DNA of 40,954 bases from Prevotella sp. (GCA_016901395.1 JAEAMQ010000014.1:1-40954); one strand, 5' to 3'; numbered from the stretch's first letter, positions 17,379-26,027 are shown. Numbers and translations are program-made. Notes: generated by a model not told the origin, from the letters alone.

Positions 17379-18014
17379 TTAATAGCCAAGCGTTTCATCG
17401 ACTAAGATTACGGTGTGCCTTCCGGCCGGATGCGACATGCGCTGGATGGAGATGTAGTTGCAAATGCTGTCCTCAGAAAGGCAATCGTGGCAGGTGCCAT
17501 CGGTCTGGCAAGGTGTCTTGAAGTCGAAACGCGACATGTTGATGGGTGCGGCGGTGGACCGGGCACGCTTGATGGCGGCCTCGGTGTCCTGACAAACCTT
17601 ATTGAGTCCGACAATGAGGATGACCTGACGGGGGCCCCAGGTGATAGCAGCCACTCGGTTGCCGTTGCCATCTACATTGACCAGCACGCCATCTTCGCTC
17701 ATCGCATTGACGCTTGCCAGATAGAAATCGCATTCGAATGCCTTTCTGTAAATGCGGATTTTGTCTTCCTGAGTGGTCACATCGTCACGGTCGTAGACCT
17801 CATAAGGTCCGTTTTTCAGCATCGTGGTGACACCTGTAGAACGGATGGAAGCAGATCCTCCCCAACTGATTGTACTTTGCGCAGGGATTAATTGCTTGAC
17901 CGTCTCCTGCACTTCTTGCGCAGAATGGCAATAATAGACATTGTAATGGCGACGTCTTAAATTCTTAATCAGGCGTTGTGCCAAGCGTTCATTTCTTAAT
18001 TTGACAGGATCCAA
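17379..18014 (-). CDS. LUD-domain (DUF162) lactate-utilisation-like protein
   Basis: This 211-residue protein has the LUD fold of LutC/YkgG proteins: ISWGGSASIRSTGV near 48-61, FYLASVNAMSEDGVLVNVDGNGNRVAAITWGP, and VILIVGLNKV. The C-terminal part has a cysteine cluster (C in TPCQTDGTCHDCLSEDSIC) typical of the stand-alone Clostridium/Bacteroidetes form and able to bind a metal or iron-sulfur cluster. LutA and LutB partners are absent nearby, so lactate oxidation is not implied. A -7 box TATCTTTG (minus 18085-18078) lies 64 bases upstream of the start. Confidence 0.85.
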   Translation of the reverse strand: MDPVKLRNERLAQRLIKNLRRRHYNVYYCHSAQEVQETVKQLIPAQSTISWGGSASIRSTGVTTMLKNGPYEVYDRDDVTTQEDKIRIYRKAFECDFYLASVNAMSEDGVLVNVDGNGNRVAAITWGPRQVILIVGLNKVCQDTEAAIKRARSTAAPINMSRFDFKTPCQTDGTCHDCLSEDSICNYISIQRMSHPAGRHTVILVDETLGY

Positions 18015-18077
18015 GACTTTTTTTCTTTAATGATATAATGATTTTTACACTCTTACACTTTTGCCGATAATCACAGG

Positions 18078-18085
18078 CAAAGATA
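18078..18085 (-). promoter_or_regulatory. -7 box of the LUD gene
   Basis: The minus strand reads TATCTTTG, matching TAnnTTTG. No -33 element is clear. The box lies in the 89-base gap after the nucleotidyltransferase stop. Confidence 0.45.
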
Positions 18086-18103
18086 CACAAACTAATCCAT
18101 TGA

Positions 18104-19189
18104 TTATATGAAATAAAGGATTTTTTTAGGAAGGGTCTTCAGCAAAAAAGCAGTATTCTCTCTTGGAGAGAGTATAAACAATTTATAATGATTGGTCAAT
18201 TTTACCCCTAACATTTCCATATTGTATCTCCAGCCGGACCTTACTTCATTCTTTCTTCCATATTTACCGAAGTTACCTCCCCTGAATACAATTTGCAAAA
18301 TATAGTTTTGATAACGTTGATATGCTGCCGGGTCTGGGGATAAGAGCAATTCTGAGGGTAACCCTAAATAGCGGAAGAGGATGGATTCTATCACGTAAAA
18401 AGACTTTAAATAGCCTAATTGTCGCAGAATAGTCCGTATGCGTTTCTTTCGGCCAGGCGTGGGTGAGAGATGTTTTATCAGAACAAGTATATCACAAAAC
18501 TGTCTCAATCCTACCCCCACCTCTATAAGATGGTGGTATAAATGAAGAAAAGAGTACACCAGATTTAAATCTTCCTCTATCACAGGTACTTGCACATTAT
18601 CAATCAATCGATACTCTATTGATGCATCTTTGATAAAATTATCAAAAACCCGTTGGATATGTTTGGAAGAGAAATGCATAAGATTATAATGCATTTCAAA
18701 TACAATATCATTATGCAGAAAATTCAGATGCTGCTCTCCCTCCTTGTCTTCTTCCATCTCCACCTGCCAATGATCCTGAATGATTTTCCATGCTTTTTCA
18801 AAATCATCTGGGTAGACATAAAAGTCAATATCCCCACTAATTCTACTCTCCGGATGGGGGTACAGAGCGGCGATAGTCTGGCCTTTGACAAAAAAGAACT
18901 TTATCTGATGAGCTGATAACAACTGAGTCAAGGCTATTATTTCCTTATTAAGCATGTCATTTTCCATGCTGATACGTGCAGATAAAGCAAAAGTCTTTGC
19001 AGCATTATAACGATCTAAAGTAATGCCGTTGAACATCAAACTATTGAGAAACAATCCGTCAACAGCCTGAACTTGAGCTATTTCTGACAAGTTCTGATAT
19101 GTATCAGAGTTTATTTCTACTTCTTTTGGCATTGGAATTTGCCATAATTCAGACTTTAATAATGCAAAAAGCTTGTCGTTTTCTGTCAT
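18104..19189 (-). CDS. Nucleotidyltransferase-fold family protein (PF14907-like)
   Basis: The protein of 361 residues carries the pol-beta-type core KFFFVKGQTIAALYPHPE followed by RISGDIDFYVYPDD (D120 and D122 as likely metal ligands; KG at 102-103). This matches the uncharacterised NTP_transf_5 family, which often sits in surface-polysaccharide loci. The helical C-terminal half (LNLVYSFLHLYHHLIEVGVGLRQFCDILVL) is also typical. It starts 19 bases after the dehydratase stop and is probably translated from the same mRNA. Codon use is AT-richer than in the genes below 17.4 kb. Confidence 0.8.
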   Translation of the reverse strand: MTENDKLFALLKSELWQIPMPKEVEINSDTYQNLSEIAQVQAVDGLFLNSLMFNGITLDRYNAAKTFALSARISMENDMLNKEIIALTQLLSAHQIKFFFVKGQTIAALYPHPESRISGDIDFYVYPDDFEKAWKIIQDHWQVEMEEDKEGEQHLNFLHNDIVFEMHYNLMHFSSKHIQRVFDNFIKDASIEYRLIDNVQVPVIEEDLNLVYSFLHLYHHLIEVGVGLRQFCDILVLIKHLSPTPGRKKRIRTILRQLGYLKSFYVIESILFRYLGLPSELLLSPDPAAYQRYQNYILQIVFRGGNFGKYGRKNEVRSGWRYNMEMLGVKLTNHYKLFILSPRENTAFLLKTLPKKILYFI

Positions 19190-19208
19190 TGTTGTCAGAT
19201 CAGGTGTT

Positions 19209-21140
19209 TTAATTCGTTTCTATAACTGAGTATACTGTGTTCTTGGGATGGTACTCAGGAACCATCTCTTTCATTCTTTTCACTATTTCCATATCCTGAA
19301 ATGTCTCTGAAACAGAGATAAGATTATCTATTTTTTCCTGAACATCTTTAAAGTCATATTCACGTACTTTGGATATTCTGATTTTCTTATGAAAACTTGG
19401 CAAAGTATTCTCTGTGTTGGATAAAACCTCTTCGTAAAGTTTTTCGCCAGCACGTAGTCCGGTATATTTTATCTTAACCCCTTGGGCTCCACTTAATCTA
19501 ATCATCCTCATAGCTAAATCGGCAATCCTGACAGGCTTTCCCATATCAAAGACAAATATCTGTCCTCCTCTGCCATGAGTACCTGCTTCAAGAACGAGTT
19601 TGCAGGCTTCCGGAATAAGCATAAAGAACCGAATGATGTTCGGATCCGTAACAGTAACGGGACCGCCCGATTTTATTTGCTTCTCAAACAGTGGGATAAC
19701 AGAACCGTTAGAACCCAAGACATTACCAAATCTTGTAGTCACAAATTCGGTAATGGCAGCATTTCCCTGTCCATCTTTTATCTGACCAGCATTAATCGCA
19801 CGATTTAAACTTTGACAATAAATCTCGCAAATACGTTTAGAGCACCCCATAACATTGGTCGGATTTACCGCTTTATCTGTCGAAATCATGACAAACTTCC
19901 TGACATTATACTTCACACTTAGATCAGCAATAATCTTTGTGCCATATATATTATTGTATATGGCCTCACTCGGATTGTCCTCCATCATGGGTACATGCTT
20001 GTAAGCTGCGGCATGAAAAAGGTATTCAGGATGATACCGCATGAAGATTTCGTTCATCCTTTCTTTTTGAGTGATACTTACAACGATAGTCTTACATGGA
20101 ATATCAGGATAGTTATTAGCCATCATAAGCCTTATATCGTGCTGAGGAGTCTCGGCTTGATCGATCAATATCATATTGGCAGGATGATAGACCGCTATTT
20201 GTCTTACCATCTCCGACCCAATACTTCCAGCAGAGCCAGTAATCATTACCCGTTTGCCAGTAAGCATTTTCCCGATAGCATCCATATCGACCTGAATCTG
20301 ATTACGAGGCAAAAGGTCCTCAATCTTGATTTCCTTAAGCTGTACAGGAGTTAATTCGTCACCTTCCTTCCATTCTTGGCTGGAAGTCATAAATATCTGT
20401 ACTCCTGCATTGATAAAAAGATCTTGAAGCTTTTGATTATTTCGGAAATATTCTGTTTGCAATGGAGAGATTAACAAAGCTTGTATATTCATGGTTTTTA
20501 AGATACCAGGCAGCTTTTCATCTGGCTCATAAATCTTAACTCCCATCATTGTCCGCCCTCTGTAAGTTTTATCATGCATGATGAAACCTTTCAACTGAAA
20601 CATGGCCGGTTTCGTGTTACGGATCATCTTTGCCAAGGCTACACCACCCTCATGGACACCATAAACGAAAGCACGCTGCCCCTTCTCTGTACCAAATGCC
20701 ACATCGTATAAGGTCTTTACAAATATTCGTAAGGCCCACATAAGGATTACTGCAACAAAGTACATCAGGAATATTTGTCGTCCCTGCAGCCTTACAAAGT
20801 CCAGGTTTAAGTAATAAACGATGTAATGAGCAACTTCTGCAATAGCACAACTTAGTGCCATTGCGTATGCCACTCTTTGCAAATCGACAAAGGAAGAGTA
20901 CCTGATAATTCCACTATATGTATGAAAAACTTTAAACCCTATAAAGTTGAAGCACATATACACCAATATCGTTTTAGAAAGTAAAACAATATTTCCTAAT
21001 GTGATTGCACCACGATAGTAGAACCAGAATACGAGAATACCAGAAAAATAACAGATTATACAATCCACCACCAAAATGCTCCAGTAAGGAAGAGCATTCT
21101 TAGTAAAATACCAGTCTATTAATTTTCTAAATACGTCCAT
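19209..21140 (-). CDS. Membrane-bound UDP-GlcNAc 4,6-dehydratase-like protein (WbpM/PglF/CapD type)
   Basis: This 643-residue protein has four hydrophobic segments in the first 140 residues, a domain similar to CoA-binding/NAD-binding folds at about 150-270, and an SDR domain with TGSAGSIGSE (301-310), HAAAYKHVPMMEDNP and ISTDKAVNPTNVMGCSKR (T421, D422, K423, M431, K435). The TDK and M-x3-K residues are the catalytic set of the large membrane dehydratases, which act on UDP-GlcNAc to start 2,4-diamino or 6-deoxy sugar synthesis for glycans. The leader is long (about 210 bases from a TATCTTTG box at minus 21364-21357). The local sequence is AT-rich. Confidence 0.92.
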   Translation of the reverse strand: MDVFRKLIDWYFTKNALPYWSILVVDCIICYFSGILVFWFYYRGAITLGNIVLLSKTILVYMCFNFIGFKVFHTYSGIIRYSSFVDLQRVAYAMALSCAIAEVAHYIVYYLNLDFVRLQGRQIFLMYFVAVILMWALRIFVKTLYDVAFGTEKGQRAFVYGVHEGGVALAKMIRNTKPAMFQLKGFIMHDKTYRGRTMMGVKIYEPDEKLPGILKTMNIQALLISPLQTEYFRNNQKLQDLFINAGVQIFMTSSQEWKEGDELTPVQLKEIKIEDLLPRNQIQVDMDAIGKMLTGKRVMITGSAGSIGSEMVRQIAVYHPANMILIDQAETPQHDIRLMMANNYPDIPCKTIVVSITQKERMNEIFMRYHPEYLFHAAAYKHVPMMEDNPSEAIYNNIYGTKIIADLSVKYNVRKFVMISTDKAVNPTNVMGCSKRICEIYCQSLNRAINAGQIKDGQGNAAITEFVTTRFGNVLGSNGSVIPLFEKQIKSGGPVTVTDPNIIRFFMLIPEACKLVLEAGTHGRGGQIFVFDMGKPVRIADLAMRMIRLSGAQGVKIKYTGLRAGEKLYEEVLSNTENTLPSFHKKIRISKVREYDFKDVQEKIDNLISVSETFQDMEIVKRMKEMVPEYHPKNTVYSVIETN

Positions 21141-21544
21141 TATATAAAAATTAAAAGTCTAAAACATCCCGAAGACTATAATAATAATCTTTTATTACTG
21201 TTTTATTATTTCAATAGACTTCATTTTGGTAAAAGAATTGAAGTACAGAATATCCCAAGATATTACTTTGGATTTGTTATTTATCCTTCACATGCCCTCA
21301 TTCGTATTTTAGAATGATATTAGCACAAATCAATATTATGTTAATGAATTACGCTGCAAAGATAATATAAAATTATAAAAATCCTTATTTTTTTTTGAAA
21401 ATTGTACCATATATCATTCAGAATTCAATGATAATCAAGTAAATGCATCTGAAAGTCTACAATATTACTTCATTTTTATAATAATTATTTTGCATTAAAA
21501 CGGTAAAAGAGTAACTTTGCATCTATTCTAAAAAATGCTTCAAT
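21141..21544. other. AT-rich intergenic region
   Basis: This 404-base gap holds a minus-strand -7 box TATCTTTG (21364-21357) for the dehydratase and a plus-strand promoter (21489-21519) for the DUF4250 gene. No ORF, inverted repeat typical of invertible capsule promoters, or palindrome array was found. Confidence 0.6.
21489..21519 (+). promoter_or_regulatory. Promoter of the DUF4250 gene
   Basis: TTTG (21489-21492), a 19-base spacer and TAACTTTG (21512-21519) give a full Bacteroidetes promoter, 25 bases before the ATG. Confidence 0.7.
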
Positions 21545-21763
21545 ATGGAAATTTTACCCAAGGACCCAGCTATCTTGGTGTCAAGTATCAATATGTTGTT
21601 AAGAGACGAAGAGTTTGACACTTTGGAGTCTTTATGCTACAATTTTAATCAGAACCCCACTGATATCAAGAATTATTTAGGCCAACATGGCTACGTATAT
21701 AGTTTGATCCAACGTCAGTTCAGGCCCAGAGGCTTTAACCACGATGTTCGGGAATCGTTGTGA
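21545..21763 (+). CDS. DUF4250-family small protein
   Basis: The 72-residue protein matches DUF4250: it begins with an LPKDPAILVSSINMLLRDE segment, continues with a LESLCYNFNQNPTDIKNYL helix-turn-helix-like part, and ends with GYVYSLIQRQF. The family is small, soluble, widespread in Firmicutes and Bacteroidetes, and uncharacterised. The middle resembles a compact HTH, so nucleic-acid or protein binding is a guess. The full promoter and single-gene layout support that it is real. It is followed on the opposite strand by a candidate small RNA. Confidence 0.82.
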   Translation: MEILPKDPAILVSSINMLLRDEEFDTLESLCYNFNQNPTDIKNYLGQHGYVYSLIQRQFRPRGFNHDVRESL

Positions 21764-21789
21764 CGGCTCGGATTTCACCTTATATAATA

Positions 21790-21917
21790 TAAAAAACAAT
21801 CCACTTTCCTCACGGAAAATGGACTGTAAGAGAATCTATGCAAAAAAGTACTAACTATCAATGAATAACCTAAACTATCATAATAAGTCATTGATCATCG
21901 CTCATGATCTTGATATT
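21790..21917 (-). ncRNA. Candidate small RNA between the DUF4250 gene and glmS
   Basis: On the minus strand a -7 box TAACTTTG (21930-21923) would start a transcript near 21917. It ends at a 13-base-pair hairpin (21797-21809 with 21814-21826; two G-U pairs on this strand, GUGA loop) followed by six Us (21796-21791). This gives about 128 nt. Two further hairpins are possible and partly exclusive: GATCAT/ATGATC (21893-21898 with 21904-21909) and ATCAATGA/TCATTGAT (21857-21864 with 21888-21895). No ORF is present. The -33 element is not clear. On the plus strand the same hairpin has two mismatches and no T-run. Confidence 0.55.
21791..21826 (-). terminator. Intrinsic terminator, minus strand
   Basis: The 13-bp stem with a GUGA loop and a T6 tract on the minus strand is the strongest terminator of this 334-base gap. 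No coding gene on the minus strand ends here, which is the main argument for a separate small transcript. Confidence 0.65.
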
Positions 21918-22043
21918 CAACGCAAAGTTAACTGTGCTTGATGATATAAAAAAGTTTATTCAGCCAAGCCTGCTAAAAAGTCAACCAAACCATCAACTTA
22001 GTAAGTATTAACGATATCTTTCATTTTTTTTGCTTATGAGATA

Positions 22044-22072
22044 TTGTGAATGGATAGTTTTTTGTAACTTTG
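22044..22072 (+). promoter_or_regulatory. glmS: glmS promoter
   Basis: TTG (22044-22046), an 18-base spacer and TAACTTTG (22065-22072) precede the ATG by 25 bases. The leader is too short for a glmS ribozyme. Confidence 0.55.
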
Positions 22073-22097
22073 CCGCATACAACAATAATATAAGACT

Positions 22098-23942
22098 ATG
22101 TGTGGAATAGTAGGATATACAGGCACTCGCGGTGCTTACGACATTTTAATTAAAGGCCTTCATCGCCTTGAATATAGAGGTTATGACTCAGCCGGTGTAG
22201 CTCTCATCAATCCCAAAGATGACCTACATGTATACAAAGCCACTGGGAAAGTCAACGATTTGGAGACTTCAGCCGCAGGTAAAGACTGCACCGGAACACT
22301 CGGCATCGCTCACACACGATGGGCTACCCATGGCATTCCATCTGTCAAAAACGCCCACCCCCACGTTTCTGAGTCTGGAAATTTGGTGATAGTTCACAAT
22401 GGAATTATCGAGAACTACGCACTGCTACGTGATCAGCTTTCTGAACGAGGATATCATTTCCATTCTGAAACAGATACAGAGGTGCTCGTCCAGCTCATAG
22501 AGTATGCACAGGAAAGTCATCAATGTACTTTGAGCGAGGCTGTACGTGTGGCGCTAAGAAGCTGTATCGGAGCCTATGCCATTGTTGTAATCGACCGTCG
22601 TGACCCTCAAACTTTGGTTGCTGCACGCAAAGGTTCACCTTTGGTGATAGGTGTCGGGAAAGATAATTCAGAATTCTTCGTGGCTTCCGATGCTACCCCT
22701 ATCGTGGAATACACCCAGGAAGTGGTATATTTAGATGATGAGCAGATTGCTGTTTGCCAACCCGGTAAGAAGTTAGAGATCATCGACCTGAAGAACAATC
22801 AGATAGATGTCAATGTCAAACAGATTGACATGGACCTTGACATGCTTGACAAAGGTGGCTATCCTCATTTCATGCTGAAAGAGATATTCGACCAACCTCA
22901 TTGTCTGCATGATTGTATGAGTGGCCGTCTGTTCGACGACGAAGTGATTTTGAGTGCCGTCCGTAACAATCGGGCCCGCCTGCTTTCAGCTACGCGATTT
23001 ATTATTGTAGCATGTGGCACAAGTTGGCATGCAGGCCTCATTGCCAAACAGCTTATAGAGCATTTCTGCAAAATTCCTGTGGAAGTAGACTATGCCTCAG
23101 AATTCCGTTATCGTGATCCGGTCATCTATCCTACCGACGTGGTCATTGCCATTTCGCAGAGTGGAGAGACGGCAGACACCTTGGCAGCCATCAATCTGGC
23201 TAAAGAGAGTGGAGCATTTATCTTTGGTATTGTCAATGCCGTTGGTTCGAGCATTGCCCGAACGACCGACACAGGTATTTACATCCATGTTGGACCGGAA
23301 ATAGGTGTGGCATCGACCAAGGCCTTCACAGGACAGCTCACTTGTCTCACCTTGCTCACACTCGCGTTAGCACATGCCAAGGGTACCATTTCTCATGATG
23401 AGTTTACGGCTCTAACCCAAGAGCTGGAATCTATTCCTGGCAAAATAGAGAAGGTACTGACTAATAACGACCAGATTCAGAAGCTGGCGCGAATCTATAC
23501 CTATGCCACAAACTTCCTGTATTTAGGTCGAGGCTGGAATTATCCTGTTGCCTTGGAAGGTGCCTTGAAACTGAAAGAAATAAGTTATATTCATGCTGAA
23601 GGATATCCTGCTGCTGAAATGAAACATGGGCCTATTGCATTGGTAGACAACATGATGCCTGTTTTGTTTATAGCAACACATCATGAGGGGTATGAGAAGA
23701 TTATCTCCAACATGCAGGAAGTGAAGGCTCGAGGAGGACGTATTATTGCTGTCATCTCAGAGGGTGATCAACAAGTGACCAAGATTGCAGACGAATGTAT
23801 TTGCATCCCCCAGACCTTGGCTCCATTGGCCCCGTTACTTTCTGTTATCCCACTTCAACTTCTGGCATACCATATCGCAGTGGAGAAAGGTCTCAATGTA
23901 GATATGCCACGAAATTTAGCTAAGAGTGTGACTGTAGAGTAA
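22098..23942 (+). CDS. glmS: Glutamine-fructose-6-phosphate aminotransferase (isomerising)
   Basis: This enzyme makes glucosamine-6-phosphate from fructose-6-phosphate and glutamine, the first step to UDP-GlcNAc for peptidoglycan and LPS. The N-terminal nucleophile is C2 of MCGIVGYTG. The glutaminase domain shows HRLEYRGYDSAG and HTRWATHG; two SIS domains follow with ACGTSWHAG, ISQSGETADTL, ASTKAFTGQ and a C-terminal NLAKSVTVE. At 614 residues it is full length. A GYF-domain gene follows after 15 bases. UDP-GlcNAc is the likely substrate of the dehydratase encoded at 19.2-21.1 kb. Confidence 0.97.
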   Translation: MCGIVGYTGTRGAYDILIKGLHRLEYRGYDSAGVALINPKDDLHVYKATGKVNDLETSAAGKDCTGTLGIAHTRWATHGIPSVKNAHPHVSESGNLVIVHNGIIENYALLRDQLSERGYHFHSETDTEVLVQLIEYAQESHQCTLSEAVRVALRSCIGAYAIVVIDRRDPQTLVAARKGSPLVIGVGKDNSEFFVASDATPIVEYTQEVVYLDDEQIAVCQPGKKLEIIDLKNNQIDVNVKQIDMDLDMLDKGGYPHFMLKEIFDQPHCLHDCMSGRLFDDEVILSAVRNNRARLLSATRFIIVACGTSWHAGLIAKQLIEHFCKIPVEVDYASEFRYRDPVIYPTDVVIAISQSGETADTLAAINLAKESGAFIFGIVNAVGSSIARTTDTGIYIHVGPEIGVASTKAFTGQLTCLTLLTLALAHAKGTISHDEFTALTQELESIPGKIEKVLTNNDQIQKLARIYTYATNFLYLGRGWNYPVALEGALKLKEISYIHAEGYPAAEMKHGPIALVDNMMPVLFIATHHEGYEKIISNMQEVKARGGRIIAVISEGDQQVTKIADECICIPQTLAPLAPLLSVIPLQLLAYHIAVEKGLNVDMPRNLAKSVTVE

Positions 23943-23957
23943 TAATATCAGCAGGTT

Positions 23958-24896
23958 ATGAAATATTTTATCATTACCAATGGGGTTCAGCTTGGTCCCT
24001 TCACTATTGAGGAGCTGCAGCAACATGCAATCACTTCAGAAACGTTGGTATGGGCAGAAGGCATGGCGCAGTGGACTCCGGCGTGGCAGATGGACGAACT
24101 GAAGCCCTTATTATATGGGCAAGGTTCTCCCACACATACCACAACGACACCTCCCCCACCTCCAATTCTTGATTCTGAAAATGCTGAGGCCCCCCATACC
24201 CCTAAAAGCAGTGGCGACGTTTCTCACCTTCAAGACAATATCCAACCTTCGGTAACTGATAAAAAGAACGGTTCTCCATGGATCTGGGTTGCCATAGTCT
24301 TGGTGGGACTGCTATTGTTCATGGGAGTTACCAATCCTTCCAAAGATGATCATCGAATGGTGATCAAAGAAAATATCACTAAAGGTCTTAGTCAGGCATT
24401 AACAGATCATGACAGTGATTTCCTATCTCAAAGCATGGGAATGTTAAGCCAGATGTTAGCTGGTACTGTTGTCAATGCCGTCCTTGACAACATGTTACAA
24501 TACCACAACTTCCTTTTCTTCTCCACCACCACCATTGAAACCAAGAATGGCAACGTCACTACCTCTTATGGTGTCATGGGTAAGGTATTTACCGCAGGTG
24601 AAGAAAAGATAGCATCTATTATCTCTACAGCAACAGATTCCAGTATCTCCAAACAAGTATTCGGGTCGGAAGGCCCTACTGGCAGACAAGATGCAAACGA
24701 CAATAAAGACAACACGTCCTCCGATCAAGCCCTAAAAGAAGATACCACAACTCTTAGCCGACAGATAGGTAATGTCATTATAGACCATGTCGGCCAACAA
24801 GTAAAAAAACAAATTAATGAGAATACAGACAGCACCACGTCTCATAGCATTGGGACAATAGTAGATGATGTCATTAAATTTATAAAGGGCTTATAG
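23958..24896 (+). CDS. GYF_2 (DUF4339) domain membrane protein
   Basis: The protein has 312 residues. A GYF_2 domain lies at 1-52 (GVQLGPFTIEELQQHAITSETLVWAEGMAQWTPAW). A Thr/Pro-rich linker with five consecutive prolines follows near 61-70. A single TM helix is at about 107-124 (PWIWVAIVLVGLLLFMGV). The remainder, with Ser/Asp/Thr-rich helical stretches, would lie on the other side of the membrane. GYF_2 domains bind proline-rich peptides; the partner is unknown and could be its own linker. It is probably co-transcribed with glmS (15-base gap). Confidence 0.82.
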   Translation: MKYFIITNGVQLGPFTIEELQQHAITSETLVWAEGMAQWTPAWQMDELKPLLYGQGSPTHTTTTPPPPPILDSENAEAPHTPKSSGDVSHLQDNIQPSVTDKKNGSPWIWVAIVLVGLLLFMGVTNPSKDDHRMVIKENITKGLSQALTDHDSDFLSQSMGMLSQMLAGTVVNAVLDNMLQYHNFLFFSTTTIETKNGNVTTSYGVMGKVFTAGEEKIASIISTATDSSISKQVFGSEGPTGRQDANDNKDNTSSDQALKEDTTTLSRQIGNVIIDHVGQQVKKQINENTDSTTSHSIGTIVDDVIKFIKGL

Positions 24897-24937
24897 AAAG
24901 AAATAAGGGCTATCATGTAAAAAAAAGCGTTTAAAAT

Positions 24938-24968
24938 TTTGCTGTTATACAGAAAATTTATACTTTTG
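24938..24968 (+). promoter_or_regulatory. tRNA-Val promoter
   Basis: TTTG (24938-24941), a 19-base spacer and TACTTTTG (24961-24968) form a full consensus promoter about 30 bases upstream of the tRNA. Confidence 0.7.
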
Positions 24969-24997
24969 TACCACCGTAACAAACGCCTGTTACAGAC

Positions 24998-25072
24998 AGG
25001 GGCATAGCCCAGTTGGTTTAGAGCGCTGCAGTCACATTGCAGAGGTCATCGGTTCGAGCCCGATTGTCCCTA
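24998..25072 (+). tRNA. tRNA-Val(CAC)
   Basis: The cloverleaf can be drawn by eye. The acceptor arm is AGGGGCA with TGTCCCT (one G-U) and discriminator A. The anticodon stem CTGCA/TGCAG encloses the loop GTCACAT, giving anticodon CAC for valine GTG codons. The T arm ATCGG/CCGAT encloses TTCGAGC. The D stem GCCC/GAGC has one C-A mismatch, and position 32 is G rather than a pyrimidine. The 3' CCA is not encoded. A strong promoter lies upstream and a terminator downstream. Confidence 0.93.
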
Positions 25073-25084
25073 CTAAAAGTTACT

Positions 25085-25122
25085 AAATCCAAGAGATTCT
25101 GATATTTCAGTCTCTTGGATTT
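25085..25122 (+). terminator. Terminator of tRNA-Val
   Basis: AAATCCAAGAGA (25085-25096) is a perfect 12-bp inverted match to TCTCTTGGATTT (25111-25122). The inner CTGA/TCAG around TATT extends the stem. A T-rich stretch follows. Confidence 0.85.
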
Positions 25123-25302
25123 ATTTATTTCAAGCCCATTCTTCAATCTTGCCCTCCCCGCTTTCTCCCTGATTTGTCCAAGATAAGTATGCTTTGATTT
25201 GGAGGAGGAATGGCATAAGGATACCTCGTTGAAGCGTTAGATAACAGATGAGGAGCCGTTGTTTTTACCCATCCGTTTCATCAAACAACAATTAGAAAAT
25301 GC

Positions 25303-25720
25303 TGTTGAAAGAATTTGAAGAAATGCAATAAAAATAGAGGCGTGGAGGAGATGGGCACGTGTCAGGATGGAAAATGAAGCAAAATCAGACAAAATTTAAT
25401 CTATTGATACCCAGTGGCTTGTAATTTATTGACAAATAATGGTTTTGCGAATACTATCGAATCATGAGACGATTACTATCTAATCGCATCACGATTAGTA
25501 TCTAATCTCACGACGATTTGGCCCTTATAATCACATGGAAATAACAAAATAAGCCCCAAAAAGTATGTTTTGACTCATCGGATAGGGGTTAAATGGTACG
25601 ACAATACCATCTGCAAACTATGAAAAAGGTGATTTTTAACGCTCAAATGAAAATGAAAAAGCGCAAGAATTTGATGAAAAAAAATGACAAACTAAAAGGA
25701 GAGGTTTATCATGACCTCTC
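25303..25720 (+). repeat. Interspersed element copy C (about 420 bp)
   Basis: This region is a diverged copy, in opposite orientation, of 39015-39450. Shared landmarks, in order, are TTGAAAGAnTTTGAAGAA, a block ending in AAAATCAG, ACTTGTAA/GCTTGTAA with TATTGACAAATA, the 22-nt array, GATTTGGGCC/GATTTGGCCC, AAAAAGTAnGTTTTGACTCAT, TATGAAAA/CATGAAAA with TGATTTTT, and a terminal hairpin (GAGAGGT/ACCTCTC, 25699-25705 with 25714-25720). No convincing reading frame is conserved between the copies. Boundaries are approximate. Confidence 0.7.
25448..25530. repeat. 22-nt-period palindrome array C
   Basis: Units begin at 25448, 25470, 25492 and 25514, exactly 22 bases apart. The best two are CGATTACTATCTAATCG and CGATTAGTATCTAATCT; the outer two are degenerate. 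It lies inside element copy C. Confidence 0.85.
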
Positions 25721-26027
25721 TAAAGCCTGTTACAAGAAGGCATTCCTTTCAGGCCATCAATACCAAGCACACCATCCTACACCCTCTCATTCAATCTTAA
25801 CAAGGATATTAGAAATCATCAAATACATCCGATGGTTGGAAACAAATGGGGAGACAGCTTTTGCCAATCCACGAAATGACATCGTATTTCTCTCACAAAA
25901 ACAACTGTCTGCTTTTATCATCCCTTGTACAAGTATTCGGTATTGTTGGAGAGCGGATAAAGTCCAGACACGATTCTCAGGTTGATGTCAGGCTACACTC
26001 TGACTTTTCTTTTGTGGGGCAGGTCTA
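25721..26027. other. Unassigned region after element C
   Basis: No gene was recognised between element C and the fdtB stop. Short open frames are present but have biased, low-complexity composition and begin inside the repeat element. No terminator for the minus-strand fdtB transcript was clear; only a 5-bp GTCAG/CTGAC repeat is seen near 25985-26005. Confidence 0.5.

Noticed and set aside
21141..21544. Invertible promoter upstream of the dehydratase gene, as in Bacteroides capsule loci
   Set aside because: No pair of inverted repeats flanking a promoter and no recombinase gene were found.
22073..22097. glmS ribozyme
   Set aside because: The leader is only about 20 bases and lacks the ribozyme core.
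25593..25985. 130-residue plus-strand open frame after the tRNA
   Set aside because: It begins inside the repeat element, has low-complexity Lys-rich sequence, no promoter, and no matching frame in the second element copy.
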